Shown: positions 63,903 through 64,000 of the stretch, piece by piece
Numbering within the stretch: position 1 is the first letter of the stretch
How the letters are laid out: each line of letters opens with the position of its first letter
NCBI GenBank assembly: GCA_965226695.1
Contig: OZ245405.1
Location: forward strand, 930,001 to 994,000
Source: CATOSD01 sp965226695
GTDB lineage: Bacteria > Chloroflexota > Dehalococcoidia > Lucifugimonadales > CATOSD01
Direction: 5' to 3'
DNA length: 64,000 bases
Program-made: the position numbers and the translations under genes
Notes under the pieces: generated by a model
The model's input: only the letters and a program-made list of their open reading frames with translations
Databases searched by the model: none
Told to the model about the DNA's origin: nothing

Positions 63903-64000
63903 CTACCGGACGGACGGGGGCTCCTCGACCACCAGCACCTGGTTGGCGGCCACGCCGGTCAGGAACTGGACCCGGCCGCTGGGCCAGCGTATCTCGATGC
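63903..64000 (-). CDS. ASPIC/UnbV-domain protein, C-terminal end (partial)
   Basis: The 31 visible codons read IEIRWPSGRVQFLTGVAANQ, then VLVVEEPPSVR and a TAG stop at 63905-63903. This is the conserved close of the ASPIC/UnbV domain, usually found after FG-GAP repeats in secreted proteins. The rest of the gene lies outside the window on the right. Function unknown. Confidence 0.8.
   Translation of the reverse strand, partial: IEIRWPSGRVQFLTGVAANQVLVVEEPPSVR

Overview
This is a GC-rich bacterial chromosome segment, most likely from an uncultured Chloroflexota of the Dehalococcoidia/SAR202 type. The evidence is circumstantial. There are paralogous F420/FMN luciferase-like monooxygenases, CaiB-type CoA transferases and a sarcosine-oxidase-like enzyme next to an M19 hydrolase. 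There are also surface proteins with Pro/Thr-rich stalks and many small dispersed palindromic repeats. No rRNA is present. Five tRNA genes are visible (Glu and Gln twice, Pro once).

Layout. 1-5 kb: a large restriction/methyltransferase-like gene, a short element bounded by inverted repeats that carries three coupled micro-genes, and a MerT-like membrane protein behind a four-half-site operator. 5-11 kb: a thioesterase, ftsH, a decayed mrr and a kinase-regulator fusion. 11-17.4 kb: two adjacent surface-protein genes broken by single-base indels and TAG codons. 17.6-22.6 kb: an HtrA-like protease followed by a MoxR-DUF58-VWA-VWA operon. 22.7-24.9 kb: a lower-GC accessory island with a Ser/Thr kinase carrying a zinc ribbon and two unknown genes. 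25.2-34.6 kb: a stretch flanked by a duplicated tRNA-Glu/tRNA-Gln/monooxygenase segment. It holds a broken Ig-like/phospholipase-like locus, a broken metalloprotease-like lipoprotein, typA and a DEAD-box helicase. 34.6-43.4 kb: two luciferase-like monooxygenases, an esterase coupled to a DUF3179 lipoprotein, and an oligopeptide-type ABC transporter. 43.4-48.6 kb: PaREP1/HEPN-like small proteins, two CoA transferases and ATP sulfurylase. 48.8-56.7 kb: tRNA-Pro, a sarcosine-oxidase-like flavoenzyme, an M19 hydrolase, a 2-oxoacid dehydrogenase E1a-E1b-E2 operon, a PIN-toxin pair and lipB. 56.7-64 kb: a membrane metalloprotease, an OLD-like AAA/TOPRIM protein, a remnant siphovirus-like tail module and the C-terminus of an ASPIC/UnbV protein.

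How the parts connect. LipB makes the octanoyl group needed by the lipoyl domain of the nearby E2. MoxR, DUF58 and the VWA proteins form one chaperone-like system. The transporter, M19 hydrolase, flavoenzymes and CoA transferases look like a catabolic repertoire for organic nitrogen, acyl or one-carbon compounds.

The strongest unusual signal is the DUF3179 lipoprotein gene (36626-37789, minus strand). An in-frame TGA sits exactly at the first position of its CPLC motif and is followed by a stem-loop that fits the bacterial SECIS description. It is therefore a candidate selenoprotein with a UxxC redox motif. Other leads are the three-gene micro-operon between inverted repeats, the phased GTTTAC operator, the kinase island, and the decay of the secreted-protein genes through short indels and CAG-to-TAG-like changes.
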